A stretch of 19,321 bases of DNA from an uncultured Polaribacter sp. (lineage in GTDB: Bacteria; Bacteroidota; Bacteroidia; Flavobacteriales; Flavobacteriaceae): assembly GCA_937936695.1 (NCBI GenBank), contig CALHCK010000199.1, positions 1-19,321 of the forward strand, in the 5' to 3' direction. Made by a program: the position numbers and the translations under genes. How positions within the stretch are numbered: position 1 is the stretch's first letter; each line of letters starts with the position of its first letter. Shown piece after piece: positions 8,742 to 15,783 of this stretch. Below the pieces are notes generated by a model, which did no database searches, was not told the DNA's origin, and was given only the letters and a program-made list of their open reading frames with translations.

Positions 8742-8757
8742 AGTTCCACGTGAAACT
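8742..8757. other. parS-like centromere site (ParB binding) upstream of mnmG
   Basis: The inner 14 bases GTTCCACGTGAAAC (8743-8756) match the core of the widely conserved chromosomal parS consensus TGTTNCACGTGAAACA exactly; only the two outermost bases differ (A and T instead of T and A). It is near-palindromic around CACGTG and is the only CACGTG I found in the window. ParB family proteins load on such sites to organise and segregate the chromosome. No parA or parB is in the window, so binding is inferred from sequence alone. Confidence 0.65.
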
Positions 8758-8765
8758 ATAATATA

Positions 8766-10643
8766 ATGAGTTTATTTTCAACAACATACGACGTTATTGT
8801 CGTAGGAGGAGGGCATGCAGGTAGTGAAGCTGCTGCTGCTGCCGCTAATATGGGAGCACATACTTTACTTATTACTATGAATTTGCAAAATATAGCTCAA
8901 ATGAGTTGTAATCCTGCAATGGGTGGTATAGCTAAAGGACAAATAGTACGTGAGATTGATGCTTTAGGAGGTTATAGTGCTATTGTAACAGATAAAACTG
9001 CTATACAGTTTAAGATGTTAAATAAATCTAAAGGACCTGCAATGTGGAGTCCAAGAGCGCAATCTGATAGAATGCAATTTGCTGAATGTTGGAGAACGAT
9101 GTTGGAGCAAACAGATAATTTAGATTTTTATCAAGATTCTGTAAATGGTTTGTTATTTGATGATGATAAAATTATTGGAGTTAAAACAGCTTTAGGTATA
9201 GAAATTAAAGCAAAAACTGTTGTAATTACAGCGGGTACTTTTTTAAATGGATTGATACATATTGGTGAAAAAACTTTTGGTGGAGGTAGAGCTGGCGAAG
9301 GAGCTTCAACTGGTATTACTGAAGATTTAGTAGCTAAAGGTTTTGAGTCAGGAAGAATGAAAACAGGTACACCTCCAAGAGTTGATGGTCGTTCTTTAGA
9401 TTACTCTAAAATGACAGAACAACCTGGTGATGATAACCCTGAAAAATTTTCTTATTTAGCAACATCTAAAAGATTAACTAAGCAAAGATCTTGTTATTTA
9501 ACTTATACAAATCCTAAGGTACATGATTTACTTCGTGAAGGTTTTGATAGGTCTCCTATGTTTAATGGACGAATTAAATCTACAGGTCCTAGATATTGTC
9601 CTTCAGTAGAAGATAAAATTAATCGTTTTGCTACTAAAGATAGGCATCAAGTTTTTGTAGAACCTGAAGGTTGGACAACTGTTGAGATTTATGTAAATGG
9701 GTTTTCTACCTCGTTACCAGAAGATATTCAAGATAAAGCAATTCGTGCTATAGAAGGTTTTGAAAATGTGAAATTTTTACGATACGGTTATGCTATCGAA
9801 TATGATTATTTTCCGCCGACCCAATTAACGCATTCTTTAGAAACAAAATTAATTAAGAATCTTTTCTTTGCAGGACAAATTAACGGAACCACAGGTTATG
9901 AAGAAGCTGCTGCACAAGGATTAATGGCTGGAGTAAATGCTGCATTAAAAGTACAAGGTAAAGAGCCTTTTATTTTAAAAAGAAATGAAGCTTATATTGG
10001 TGTTTTAGTTGATGATTTAATAACCAAAGGTACTGAAGAGCCATACAGAATGTTTACCTCTAGAGCAGAATATAGAACATTGTTAAGGCAAGATAATGCA
10101 GATTTAAGATTAACACCAAGAGCATACGAAATTGGTTTAGCTTCTCAAGAACGTATGGATCGTGTTTTAGAAAAACAAAGAAAAACTGATTTGTTAATTG
10201 CTTTTTTACATAAAACTAGTGTTAAAGAATCTGATGTTAATCCTATTTTAATTGCTAAGAATTTATCACCAGTAAAACAATCTATGAAACTTTTTAAAGT
10301 TGCCTCTAGGCCTCAATTAAGTTTTAATGATTTTGTTTTTATTGATTCTTTAAAATCTTTTATTGATGAAAACGCTATTGATGATGAAATTATAGAACAG
10401 GTTGAGATTCATTTAAAATATTCTGGATACATAGAAAAAGAAAAAAATAATGCAGATAAATTAAACAGATTAGAGAATGTATCTATTCCTTCTCAGTTTA
10501 ATTATAATAAAGTTAAATCTCTTTCTTTTGAAGCTAGAGAAAAACTTATTAAAATTCAACCAACTTCTATATCTCAAGCTAGTAGAATTAGCGGTGTATC
10601 TCCTAGTGATATTTCTGTTTTACTTGTATATATGGGTAGGTAG
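8766..10643 (+). CDS. mnmG: tRNA uridine-5-carboxymethylaminomethyl(34) synthesis enzyme MnmG (GidA)
   Basis: FAD-dependent enzyme that works with the GTPase MnmE to add the carboxymethylaminomethyl group to U34 of certain tRNAs, using methylene-tetrahydrofolate and NADH, in the cytoplasm. The FAD-binding Rossmann motif is VVGGGHAGSEAA at residues 12-23. Both GidA family signatures are present: GPRYCPSVEDKINRF at about residue 273, with the conserved Cys, and AGQINGTTGYEEAAAQG at about residue 369. The 625-residue length fits the full-length long form, including the C-terminal helical domain that binds MnmE and tRNA. It is flanked by a good parS-like site before and a degenerate one after. 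It lies in the plus-strand run with ybeY and the methyltransferase. Confidence 0.98.
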   Translation: MSLFSTTYDVIVVGGGHAGSEAAAAAANMGAHTLLITMNLQNIAQMSCNPAMGGIAKGQIVREIDALGGYSAIVTDKTAIQFKMLNKSKGPAMWSPRAQSDRMQFAECWRTMLEQTDNLDFYQDSVNGLLFDDDKIIGVKTALGIEIKAKTVVITAGTFLNGLIHIGEKTFGGGRAGEGASTGITEDLVAKGFESGRMKTGTPPRVDGRSLDYSKMTEQPGDDNPEKFSYLATSKRLTKQRSCYLTYTNPKVHDLLREGFDRSPMFNGRIKSTGPRYCPSVEDKINRFATKDRHQVFVEPEGWTTVEIYVNGFSTSLPEDIQDKAIRAIEGFENVKFLRYGYAIEYDYFPPTQLTHSLETKLIKNLFFAGQINGTTGYEEAAAQGLMAGVNAALKVQGKEPFILKRNEAYIGVLVDDLITKGTEEPYRMFTSRAEYRTLLRQDNADLRLTPRAYEIGLASQERMDRVLEKQRKTDLLIAFLHKTSVKESDVNPILIAKNLSPVKQSMKLFKVASRPQLSFNDFVFIDSLKSFIDENAIDDEIIEQVEIHLKYSGYIEKEKNNADKLNRLENVSIPSQFNYNKVKSLSFEAREKLIKIQPTSISQASRISGVSPSDISVLLVYMGR

Positions 10644-10651
10644 TTTTTGCA

Positions 10652-10667
10652 TGTTCCACGAGGAACA
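10652..10667. other. Degenerate parS-like inverted repeat downstream of mnmG
   Basis: TGTTCCACGAGGAACA has perfect 6-base arms (TGTTCC/GGAACA) around ACGA. It differs at one base from the perfect palindrome TGTTCCACGTGGAACA and at two from TGTTNCACGTGAAACA. One change falls in the central CACGTG, which matters for ParB recognition, so it may be a weak or decayed parS. It could instead be a small hairpin, but no T run follows, so it is not a terminator. It lies 8 bases past the mnmG stop. Confidence 0.4.
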
Positions 10668-10685
10668 ATGAAAAAAAATTGAATA

Positions 10686-11543
10686 ATGGGAAGAAAAAAA
10701 GAATATACAAAACGCTTAAAACCTTTTTTAAATTGTAAAGATCATACGGTATCTGGAGAAACGTATGAGGTGATGTTAAACGAAAATTATGAAATGTTGG
10801 TAACATCTCCTGTTCCGGTAGATATTGAAAATTATTATAAAAGTGAAGATTATATATCTCATACAGATAGTAAAAAATCGTTATTAGATAAATCTTACCA
10901 GCTTGTAAGAAATTATGCTTTAAAAAGAAAATTGTCTTTAATTAATTCTTTTAATGTAAAAGAAAAAAATGTTTTAGATATTGGAGCTGGTACTGGAGAT
11001 TTTTTAAATACATGTAAATCTAATGGATGGAATGTTTTTGGTGTAGAACCAAGTAATGATGCAAGACTGATTGCTAAAGAAAAAGGAGTAGCGTTAAAAT
11101 CTAAATTAGAAGAATTACCTATAAATAAATTTGATGTTATTACACTTTGGCATGTTTTAGAACATGTAGATAATTTATGTGAATATGTTTCTAAACTTAA
11201 AGAATTATTAACAGATACAGGTAGATTAGTAATTGCTGTACCTAATTATAAAAGTTACGACGCTAATTATTATAAAGAATATTGGGCTGCTTTTGATGTG
11301 CCAAGGCATTTGTGGCACTTTTCTCAAACATCTATTCATAAAATATTTTCTGAAGAAGATATGTTAGTAGAAAAAACACTTCCTATGAAATTTGATGCAT
11401 ATTATGTATCTCTATTAAGTGAAAAGTATAAAACAGGAAAAATGAATCCTATTAAAGCTTTTTCTGTAGGATTTGCTTCAAATTTTAAAGCTAAGGCTTC
11501 TTCTGAGTATTCTTCTTTAATTTATGTATTAAAAAAGTATTAA
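10686..11543 (+). CDS. Class I SAM-dependent methyltransferase
   Basis: The 285-residue product has the Rossmann methyltransferase core. Motif I is VLDIGAGTGDF at about residues 97-107, the acidic end of strand 2 follows in VFGVEPSNDA, and the ITLWHVLEHVDN block is typical of the Methyltransf_23 group. The N-terminal stretch KDHTVSGETYEV and the YYKSEDYISHTDS segment resemble a Bacteroidota subgroup often found near envelope or glycan genes; the methyl acceptor is unknown. The start at 10686 is 42 bases after the mnmG stop, just past the degenerate parS-like repeat. It is the last gene of the plus-strand run and ends before a strong bidirectional terminator. Confidence 0.88.
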   Translation: MGRKKEYTKRLKPFLNCKDHTVSGETYEVMLNENYEMLVTSPVPVDIENYYKSEDYISHTDSKKSLLDKSYQLVRNYALKRKLSLINSFNVKEKNVLDIGAGTGDFLNTCKSNGWNVFGVEPSNDARLIAKEKGVALKSKLEELPINKFDVITLWHVLEHVDNLCEYVSKLKELLTDTGRLVIAVPNYKSYDANYYKEYWAAFDVPRHLWHFSQTSIHKIFSEEDMLVEKTLPMKFDAYYVSLLSEKYKTGKMNPIKAFSVGFASNFKAKASSEYSSLIYVLKKY

Positions 11544-11608
11544 AACGCAGTATAATATTGTTTAATTAAGTTTTTGTGTTTATTGTATAATAAGACCTTA
11601 GTTAAAAT

Positions 11609-11646
11609 AAAAAACCTCTTAAAACGCATGTTTTAAGAGGTTTTTT
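11609..11646. terminator. Bidirectional Rho-independent terminator
   Basis: Perfect 17-bp stem, arms 11609-11625 and 11630-11646, with a GCAT loop. The core CCTCTTAAAAC/GTTTTAAGAGG is flanked by A and T runs, so it can act on both strands. It lies between the convergent methyltransferase gene (plus) and DoxX-like gene (minus). Confidence 0.88.
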
Positions 11647-11684
11647 TATAGTTTTAATTTATTAAAAAATATTTTTAATAAGAT

Positions 11685-12080
11685 TTAATTATTTAATAAT
11701 ACAAGACCAATAATTGTTATTATAAAATAAACACCTAAGGACATAGCTCCTGCATAATCTTTTGCTAAACGTTGTCCTATTAAAAGAAAAAATAAAGTAA
11801 GCGCAGAAAGCTCTATTCCTATTAAAGCAATTTTTTTAAAACCTGTAGTGTATAAATTGTAAATACCAATTATCATTAATACACATGCAATAATTTCGGT
11901 TATTAAAACAATTGTTAGTAATAAAGGAACTTTATTTTTTAAAGGAGAATTTTTAAAATGATTTTTTATAAAATTTACATTCCCTTTCCAATCCGTAATT
12001 TTTTCTATACTAGAAATTACAAAAGTAATCGTTAAAAAAAGTAGTATACATACTTCTGCAGGATGATTGGAAAATATCAT
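11685..12080 (-). CDS. DoxX-like integral membrane protein
   Basis: Small membrane protein with four predicted hydrophobic segments, at about residues 8-24, 50-70, 78-100 and 108-130 of 131. The EKITDWKGNVNFIKNHF stretch after the first segment is a DoxX-family feature. DoxX proteins are a broad membrane family with few defined roles; some associate with quinone or thiol redox systems, and no partner is evident here. I chose the ATG at 12080. The frame also opens at a TTG at 12113, but that start would overlap the upstream dehydrogenase stop and adds no recognisable sequence. It lies 26 bases after the dehydrogenase and is likely co-transcribed with it and panB. Confidence 0.78.
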   Translation of the reverse strand: MIFSNHPAEVCILLFLTITFVISSIEKITDWKGNVNFIKNHFKNSPLKNKVPLLLTIVLITEIIACVLMIIGIYNLYTTGFKKIALIGIELSALTLFFLLIGQRLAKDYAGAMSLGVYFIITIIGLVLLNN

Positions 12081-12106
12081 TATTGAGGATTTTAAAAAAA
12101 TAATTG

Positions 12107-13060
12107 TTAACAATTATTTTTGTTTACAAAATGTAACTTAATCTTGTTTACAATTGTCTGTGCTAATTTTTGTTTACTCTCTAAAGTCCATCCTGCTACA
12201 TGAGGAGAAAGAATCACTTTTTCAGAATTAATTAAATATTCAAAAGCATCTGTCATGTTGCTATCAGAAAAAAGGTTTTCAAAAGAAGATTTTTCATATT
12301 CTAAAACATCTAAACCAGCACCAATAATTTTGCCAATTTTTAAAGCCTCTACAAGATCTTTTGTTACAACAGCTTTTCCTCTAGCAGTATTTATAAGCCA
12401 AAAATTATTTTTAAAATTATTAATGAATTCTTTATTAATCATGCCTTTTGTAAGAGAAGTTTCAGGAGTATGTAAACTAAGAATATCTGCTTTTTCTTGT
12501 ATTTCTTTTAAAGAAACTTGTTGGCAATTTGCATCACCTACGTTTTGTTTTAAATCGTAGCAGATAACAGTTACATCAAAACCTCTAAGTTTTTTAGCAA
12601 AAGCTTTACCCATGTTACCGTAGCCAATTAAACCAACAGTTTTTCCATCTAACTCAATACCTCTATTTTCTTCACGTAACCATTTTCCGTTTCTAACTTC
12701 TTTATCTGCTTTGTTTAGCTTATTAAAAAGAGAAAGTAACATGCCTAAACTATGTTCTCCAACAGCATTTCTATTACCTTCTGGTGCTGCAATAAGCACA
12801 ATGTTTTTAGACTCGGCATAATCACAATCTATGTTTTCTAAACCAGCACCAACTCTACCTATAAACTTTAAATTTGTTGCTTTATCTAAAAAAGATTTAT
12901 CAATAGAAAATCTACTTCTTATAATTATACCATCGTACAAGTGTATTTTGCTTTCAATTTCTTGTTTAGTAGATGTGTAATCTTCATGATTAGTAAAATT
13001 ACATTCTTGTAATTGACTTATTAATAAAGGGTGATTTTCATCTAAATGTAAAACTTTCAT
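12107..13060 (-). CDS. D-2-hydroxyacid dehydrogenase (NAD-dependent, SerA-like)
   Basis: Cytoplasmic dehydrogenase that interconverts 2-keto acids and D-2-hydroxyacids with NAD(H). The catalytic residues of the family are visible: Arg227 in NTARGKAVV, Glu256 in GAGLDVLEYE and His287 in LSPHVAGWT. The dinucleotide-binding motif is GLIGYGNMG at residues 143-151, followed by the Asp in VICYD expected for NAD preference. At 317 residues it lacks the C-terminal ACT domain of full-length phosphoglycerate dehydrogenases. It could still be the short-form SerA used in serine synthesis, or a glyoxylate/hydroxypyruvate or other keto-acid reductase; sequence alone does not decide. It lies 39 bases downstream of panB and before the DoxX-like gene. 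Confidence 0.93.
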   Translation of the reverse strand: MKVLHLDENHPLLISQLQECNFTNHEDYTSTKQEIESKIHLYDGIIIRSRFSIDKSFLDKATNLKFIGRVGAGLENIDCDYAESKNIVLIAAPEGNRNAVGEHSLGMLLSLFNKLNKADKEVRNGKWLREENRGIELDGKTVGLIGYGNMGKAFAKKLRGFDVTVICYDLKQNVGDANCQQVSLKEIQEKADILSLHTPETSLTKGMINKEFINNFKNNFWLINTARGKAVVTKDLVEALKIGKIIGAGLDVLEYEKSSFENLFSDSNMTDAFEYLINSEKVILSPHVAGWTLESKQKLAQTIVNKIKLHFVNKNNC

Positions 13061-13099
13061 AAATAGTTTTTTATCCTTAAAAATAAATACTGATAAAAT

Positions 13100-13918
13100 T
13101 TAATATTGTTCTTTTTCGTTAGGAAAATCTCCAGTTTTAACATCAGAAATATAAGATTTAAAAGCACCTGTCATATCTTTAAATAAGTCTAAATATCTTC
13201 TTAAAAAACGTGGGTGAAATTCATGTGTCATTCCAATCATATCATGTGTAACTAGTACTTGACCGTCTACATCATTACCCGCACCAATACCAATTACAGG
13301 TATAGAAATTGTATCGGCAACTTTTTTAGCTAGTTTTGCAGGTACTTTTTCTAAAACAACAGCAAAACAACCAAGTTTTTCTAACATAATTGCATCTGCC
13401 ATTAATTTTTCTGCTTCTTGTTCTTCCTTAGCTCTAACTGTGTAAGTACCAAACTTATAGATAGACTGAGGTGTTAAACCTAGATGTCCCATTACAGGTA
13501 TTCCAGCATTTAAAATTCGTTTAATAGAGTCTTTAATTTCTTTACCACCTTCTAATTTAATAGAATGTCCGCCACTTTCTTTCATTATTCTAATAGCAGA
13601 ACGCAAAGCTTCTTTTGGGTCAGATTGATAGCTTCCAAAAGGTAAATCTACCACAACCAAACATCTATCTATAGCTCTTACAACAGAACTAGCATGATAA
13701 ATCATTTGATCTAATGTAATAGGTAAGGTAGTTTCATGACCTGCCATTACGTTAGATGCAGAATCTCCAACTAATAAAACATCAATACCCGCTCCGTCTA
13801 AAATTTTAGCCATCGTATAGTCGTAGGCGGTTAGCATAGATATTTTTTCTCCGTTCTTTTTCATATCTACTAAAGATTTAACGGTAATCTTTTTATATTC
13901 TTTTTTAGCTGTGGACAT
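13100..13918 (-). CDS. panB: 3-methyl-2-oxobutanoate hydroxymethyltransferase (ketopantoate synthesis)
   Basis: First committed enzyme of pantothenate and coenzyme A synthesis. It transfers a hydroxymethyl group from methylene-tetrahydrofolate to 2-oxoisovalerate, giving ketopantoate, in the cytoplasm. The 272 residues form a full-length TIM barrel with the metal- and substrate-binding residues of PanB in place: Asp52 in LLVGDSASNV, Asp91 in VDLPFGSY, Glu123 in KLEGG and Glu190 in VLEKVPA. The VIGIGAG and DMIGM motifs are also present. The ATG at 13918 has a promoter-like element about 24 bases upstream. panC and panD are not in the window; the downstream dehydrogenase is probably co-transcribed but is not the usual ketopantoate reductase PanE. 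Confidence 0.97.
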   Translation of the reverse strand: MSTAKKEYKKITVKSLVDMKKNGEKISMLTAYDYTMAKILDGAGIDVLLVGDSASNVMAGHETTLPITLDQMIYHASSVVRAIDRCLVVVDLPFGSYQSDPKEALRSAIRIMKESGGHSIKLEGGKEIKDSIKRILNAGIPVMGHLGLTPQSIYKFGTYTVRAKEEQEAEKLMADAIMLEKLGCFAVVLEKVPAKLAKKVADTISIPVIGIGAGNDVDGQVLVTHDMIGMTHEFHPRFLRRYLDLFKDMTGAFKSYISDVKTGDFPNEKEQY

Positions 13919-13941
13919 ACTTTAATATTTAATTTACAGCG

Positions 13942-13975
13942 TAAAAGTAATAAATATCAATAGATATAAAACAAG
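13942..13975 (-). promoter_or_regulatory. Putative panB promoter
   Basis: On the minus strand a -33-like CTTG (13972-13975) is followed after 22 bases by TACTTTTA (13942-13949), one mismatch from the Bacteroidota -7 box TAnnTTTG. Transcription would start near 13935, about 17 bases before the ATG. Two tandem copies of AGTTAATATT overlap its upstream edge. Confidence 0.4.
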
Positions 13976-13994
13976 TTAATATTTAGTTAATATT
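13974..13994. repeat. Tandem 10-bp direct repeat in the panB/sigma-factor intergenic region
   Basis: AGTTAATATT occurs at 13974-13983 and again at 13985-13994, so the copies are 11 bases apart, about one helical turn. They touch the proposed panB -33 element. This could be a paired binding site for a regulator, but the region is so AT-rich that chance is possible. Confidence 0.3.
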
Positions 13995-14112
13995 ATTGCT
14001 TTTTGTTAAAGTGATTCGTTTTTTAATTAAGTTTAGATTCTGAAAATAAATATGTTAATTTTACGTTTTATTTAATTTATAGCCTTTTTTTTTATAATTT
14101 AATAATTAATTA

Positions 14113-14132
14113 TATAAGTGAATGGACTTATA
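14113..14132. promoter_or_regulatory. Palindrome upstream of the sigma-factor gene, possible operator
   Basis: TATAAGTGAATGGACTTATA has perfect 7-base arms and a 6-base spacer. It ends 23 bases before the proposed -7 box of the sigma gene, about where the -33 element would lie, and could be a binding site for a regulator. No matching regulator is visible in the window. Confidence 0.35.
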
Positions 14133-14155
14133 AAGTGTAAATAGAAAAATAGCAT

Positions 14156-14163
14156 TATATTTG
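14156..14163 (+). promoter_or_regulatory. Putative sigma-factor gene promoter -7 box
   Basis: TATATTTG is a perfect match to TAnnTTTG and ends 15 bases before the ATG at 14179, so transcription would start near 14170. The alternative TTG start at 14161 lies within this box, which argues for the ATG. A -33 TTG is not evident; the inverted repeat 14113-14132 ends close to that position. Confidence 0.5.
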
Positions 14164-14178
14164 GATTTTAATTTAAAG

Positions 14179-14745
14179 ATGACGGAAGACAAAGTAACTC
14201 TAGACACTAGCAAGTGGATTGATAATTATGCAGATTATATGTATAACTATGCAGTTGTTCGTGTAAGTAATGAAGATATTGCCAAAGATTTAGTACAAGA
14301 TACTTTTTTTGCAGGTTTAAAGTCAGCTAAAAATTTTCAAGGAAAATCAACTGAAAGAACTTGGTTGGTATCTATCTTAAAGAGAAAAATTATAGACCAT
14401 TACAGAAAAATAAATTCTAAAAAAGGACAAGCCGAAGTTAGAATGAACTTTTATGACGATGGAGAAAATGAAGGAAATTGGATAGAAGATAGAGTACCAC
14501 AAAGTTGGAACAATCAGTCTGAAAAGAATATAGAAAACGAAGAATTAAAAAGCCAGTTAGAAAGATGTATTGATGCTTTACCTGAAAAATATGCAATGGT
14601 TTTTAGGATGAAAACAATACAAGAATTTGAAACTGAGGAAATTTGTAAGGAATTAGATATTACTTCGTCAAACCTATGGGTAATCATACACAGAGCAAGA
14701 ACACAGCTTAGAAGATGTATGGAAGATAATTGGTTTAATATTTAG
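14179..14745 (+). CDS. ECF-type RNA polymerase sigma factor
   Basis: Alternative sigma factor of the sigma-70 extracytoplasmic-function group: it directs RNA polymerase to a specific promoter set. The 188-residue product has region 2 at about residues 10-75 (DLVQDTFFAGLKSAKNF, then ERTWLVSILKRKIIDHYRK, which melt and contact the -10 DNA). An acidic linker of about 45 residues follows, then region 4 at about 120-183 (LPEKYAMVFRMKTIQEFETE, then a helix-turn-helix ending in VIIHRARTQLRRCM). No sigma-1.1 or region 3 is present, as expected for ECF factors. I chose the ATG at 14179 over a TTG at 14161 that lies in a promoter box. A small zinc-finger protein starts 3 bases after the stop and is the likely anti-sigma. 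The target regulon cannot be told. Confidence 0.94.
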   Translation: MTEDKVTLDTSKWIDNYADYMYNYAVVRVSNEDIAKDLVQDTFFAGLKSAKNFQGKSTERTWLVSILKRKIIDHYRKINSKKGQAEVRMNFYDDGENEGNWIEDRVPQSWNNQSEKNIENEELKSQLERCIDALPEKYAMVFRMKTIQEFETEEICKELDITSSNLWVIIHRARTQLRRCMEDNWFNI

Positions 14746-14748
14746 AAA

Positions 14749-15012
14749 ATGCTTAAAAAATATAAAATAACATGCGATGAAGCTACTACCATTTGTGATA
14801 AAAATCAATATGGAGAAGCTAGCTTTTTAGAGAAAATGAAATTAAATCTTCATTTTTTAAATTGTAAAACTTGCTATAGTTATACAAAGCAAAATATGTC
14901 TCTTACAAAATTATATAAAGGACATGCAAGTAGTTGTCAGAGTCTTAAACATTGTATGACAGATGAAGATAAACTAGCTCTTAAAAAAGAGTTTGAGAAA
15001 ATAAAATTATAG
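14749..15012 (+). CDS. Small soluble zinc-binding protein, probable anti-sigma factor
   Basis: The 87-residue product has the zinc-binding anti-sigma (ZAS, zf-HC2-like) pattern: Cys9, then after 25 residues HFLNCKTC, that is His35-x3-Cys39-x2-Cys42. It starts 3 bases after the sigma-factor stop, so the two are almost certainly co-translated, the usual arrangement for a sigma/anti-sigma pair. No membrane segment is present, so it would act in the cytoplasm, unlike the common membrane-bound anti-sigmas. A second cluster (Cys63, His68, Cys69) near the C-terminus is extra to the ZAS motif and could bind metal or sense redox state, as in RsrA-type proteins. The anti-sigma role is inference from motif and position. 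Confidence 0.78.
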   Translation: MLKKYKITCDEATTICDKNQYGEASFLEKMKLNLHFLNCKTCYSYTKQNMSLTKLYKGHASSCQSLKHCMTDEDKLALKKEFEKIKL

Positions 15013-15022
15013 AAAATTTTTA

Positions 15023-15048
15023 GTAGTTTTTTTAAAACTACATTTTTT
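15023..15048 (+). terminator. Probable terminator after the sigma/anti-sigma pair
   Basis: GTAGTTTT (15023-15030) and AAAACTAC (15034-15041) form an 8-bp stem with a TTT loop, followed by ATTTTTT. The stem is AT-rich with only two G-C pairs, so it may be leaky. It starts 11 bases after the stop of the zinc-binding protein. Confidence 0.5.
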
Positions 15049-15065
15049 GATTTTTTGTTAGATTG

Positions 15066-15106
15066 AAACGGGGTTTGTAGCAATATGGATTCCGTTTTTT
15101 TATTTT
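15066..15106 (+). terminator. Second hairpin with T run, possible tandem terminator or attenuator
   Basis: AAACGGGGT (15066-15074) can pair with ATTCCGTTT (15089-15097), including two G-U pairs, around a 14-base loop, and a T-rich stretch follows. It lies between the first terminator and the O-methyltransferase gene, 24 bases before that ATG, so it may back up the first terminator or affect the downstream gene. Confidence 0.35.
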
Positions 15107-15129
15107 AAAAATTTATAAGTAGCCTACAA

Positions 15130-15771
15130 ATGCATTTTTTACCTGAAAAGATAGATAATTACGTTGTTGAACATTCTCAAATAGAACCTAAAATATTACA
15201 AGACTTAACCAGAGAAACTTGGCAAAAAGTATTAAACCCAAGAATGTTAAGTGGTGCTTTTCAAGGTAGAGTGTTGTCTATGATATCAAAATTAATCAGA
15301 CCTAAAAATATTTTAGAAATTGGGACATATACAGGGTATTCTGCGCTTTGTTTAGCTGAAGGTATACAAGAGGGTGGAAAAATTATTACAATTGATAAAA
15401 ACGAAGAATTAGAGACTTTACAGAATACTTATTTCCAAAAATCAGGTTTTAGGAATAATATTACTCAATTGGTAGGTAACGCAATAGAAATTATACCCAC
15501 ATTAAATACAAAATTTGACTTAGTATTTATAGATGCAGACAAGTCTAATTACATTAATTACTTTCATCTTGTAATTGATAAAATGAATTCTGGAGGAGTT
15601 ATTTTATCTGATAATGTGTTATGGAGTGGCAAGGTTGTAGAAACTTTAGATGCTAAAGATAAAGACACCAAAGTATTATTAGAGTACAATAAATTGTTAA
15701 ATACTGATGATAGAATAGAAACAGTTTTACTGCCTATTAGAGACGGATTAACAATAAGTAGAGTAAAATAA
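15130..15771 (+). CDS. Cation-dependent class I O-methyltransferase
   Basis: SAM-dependent methyltransferase of the catechol/caffeoyl-CoA O-methyltransferase type (Methyltransf_3), acting in the cytoplasm. The SAM-binding motif is ILEIGTYTGYSA at residues 61-72, with the acidic ribose contact in IDKNEEL. The metal ligands of the family appear as Asp135 in FIDADKSNY and Asp161-Asn162 in LSDNVLW. The 213-residue length is typical of bacterial members, which methylate hydroxyls of small aromatic compounds; the physiological acceptor in Bacteroidota is usually unknown. It follows the sigma/anti-sigma pair but is separated by terminator-like hairpins, so it is probably expressed separately. It converges on tatA. 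Confidence 0.93.
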   Translation: MHFLPEKIDNYVVEHSQIEPKILQDLTRETWQKVLNPRMLSGAFQGRVLSMISKLIRPKNILEIGTYTGYSALCLAEGIQEGGKIITIDKNEELETLQNTYFQKSGFRNNITQLVGNAIEIIPTLNTKFDLVFIDADKSNYINYFHLVIDKMNSGGVILSDNVLWSGKVVETLDAKDKDTKVLLEYNKLLNTDDRIETVLLPIRDGLTISRVK

Positions 15772-15783
15772 GAAATTTAAAAA

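Noticed and set aside
10668..10682. Four-codon frame (MKKN) between the degenerate parS-like repeat and the methyltransferase
   Set aside because: Too short and without any leader-peptide feature such as a run of regulatory codons.
12081..12113. TTG start extending the DoxX-like protein by 11 residues into the dehydrogenase stop
   Set aside because: A rare start codon in overlap with the upstream gene; the ATG at 12080 gives a normal DoxX N-terminus.
14161..14178. TTG start extending the sigma factor by six residues
   Set aside because: The TTG overlaps a perfect TATATTTG -7 box; the ATG at 14179 is the better start.
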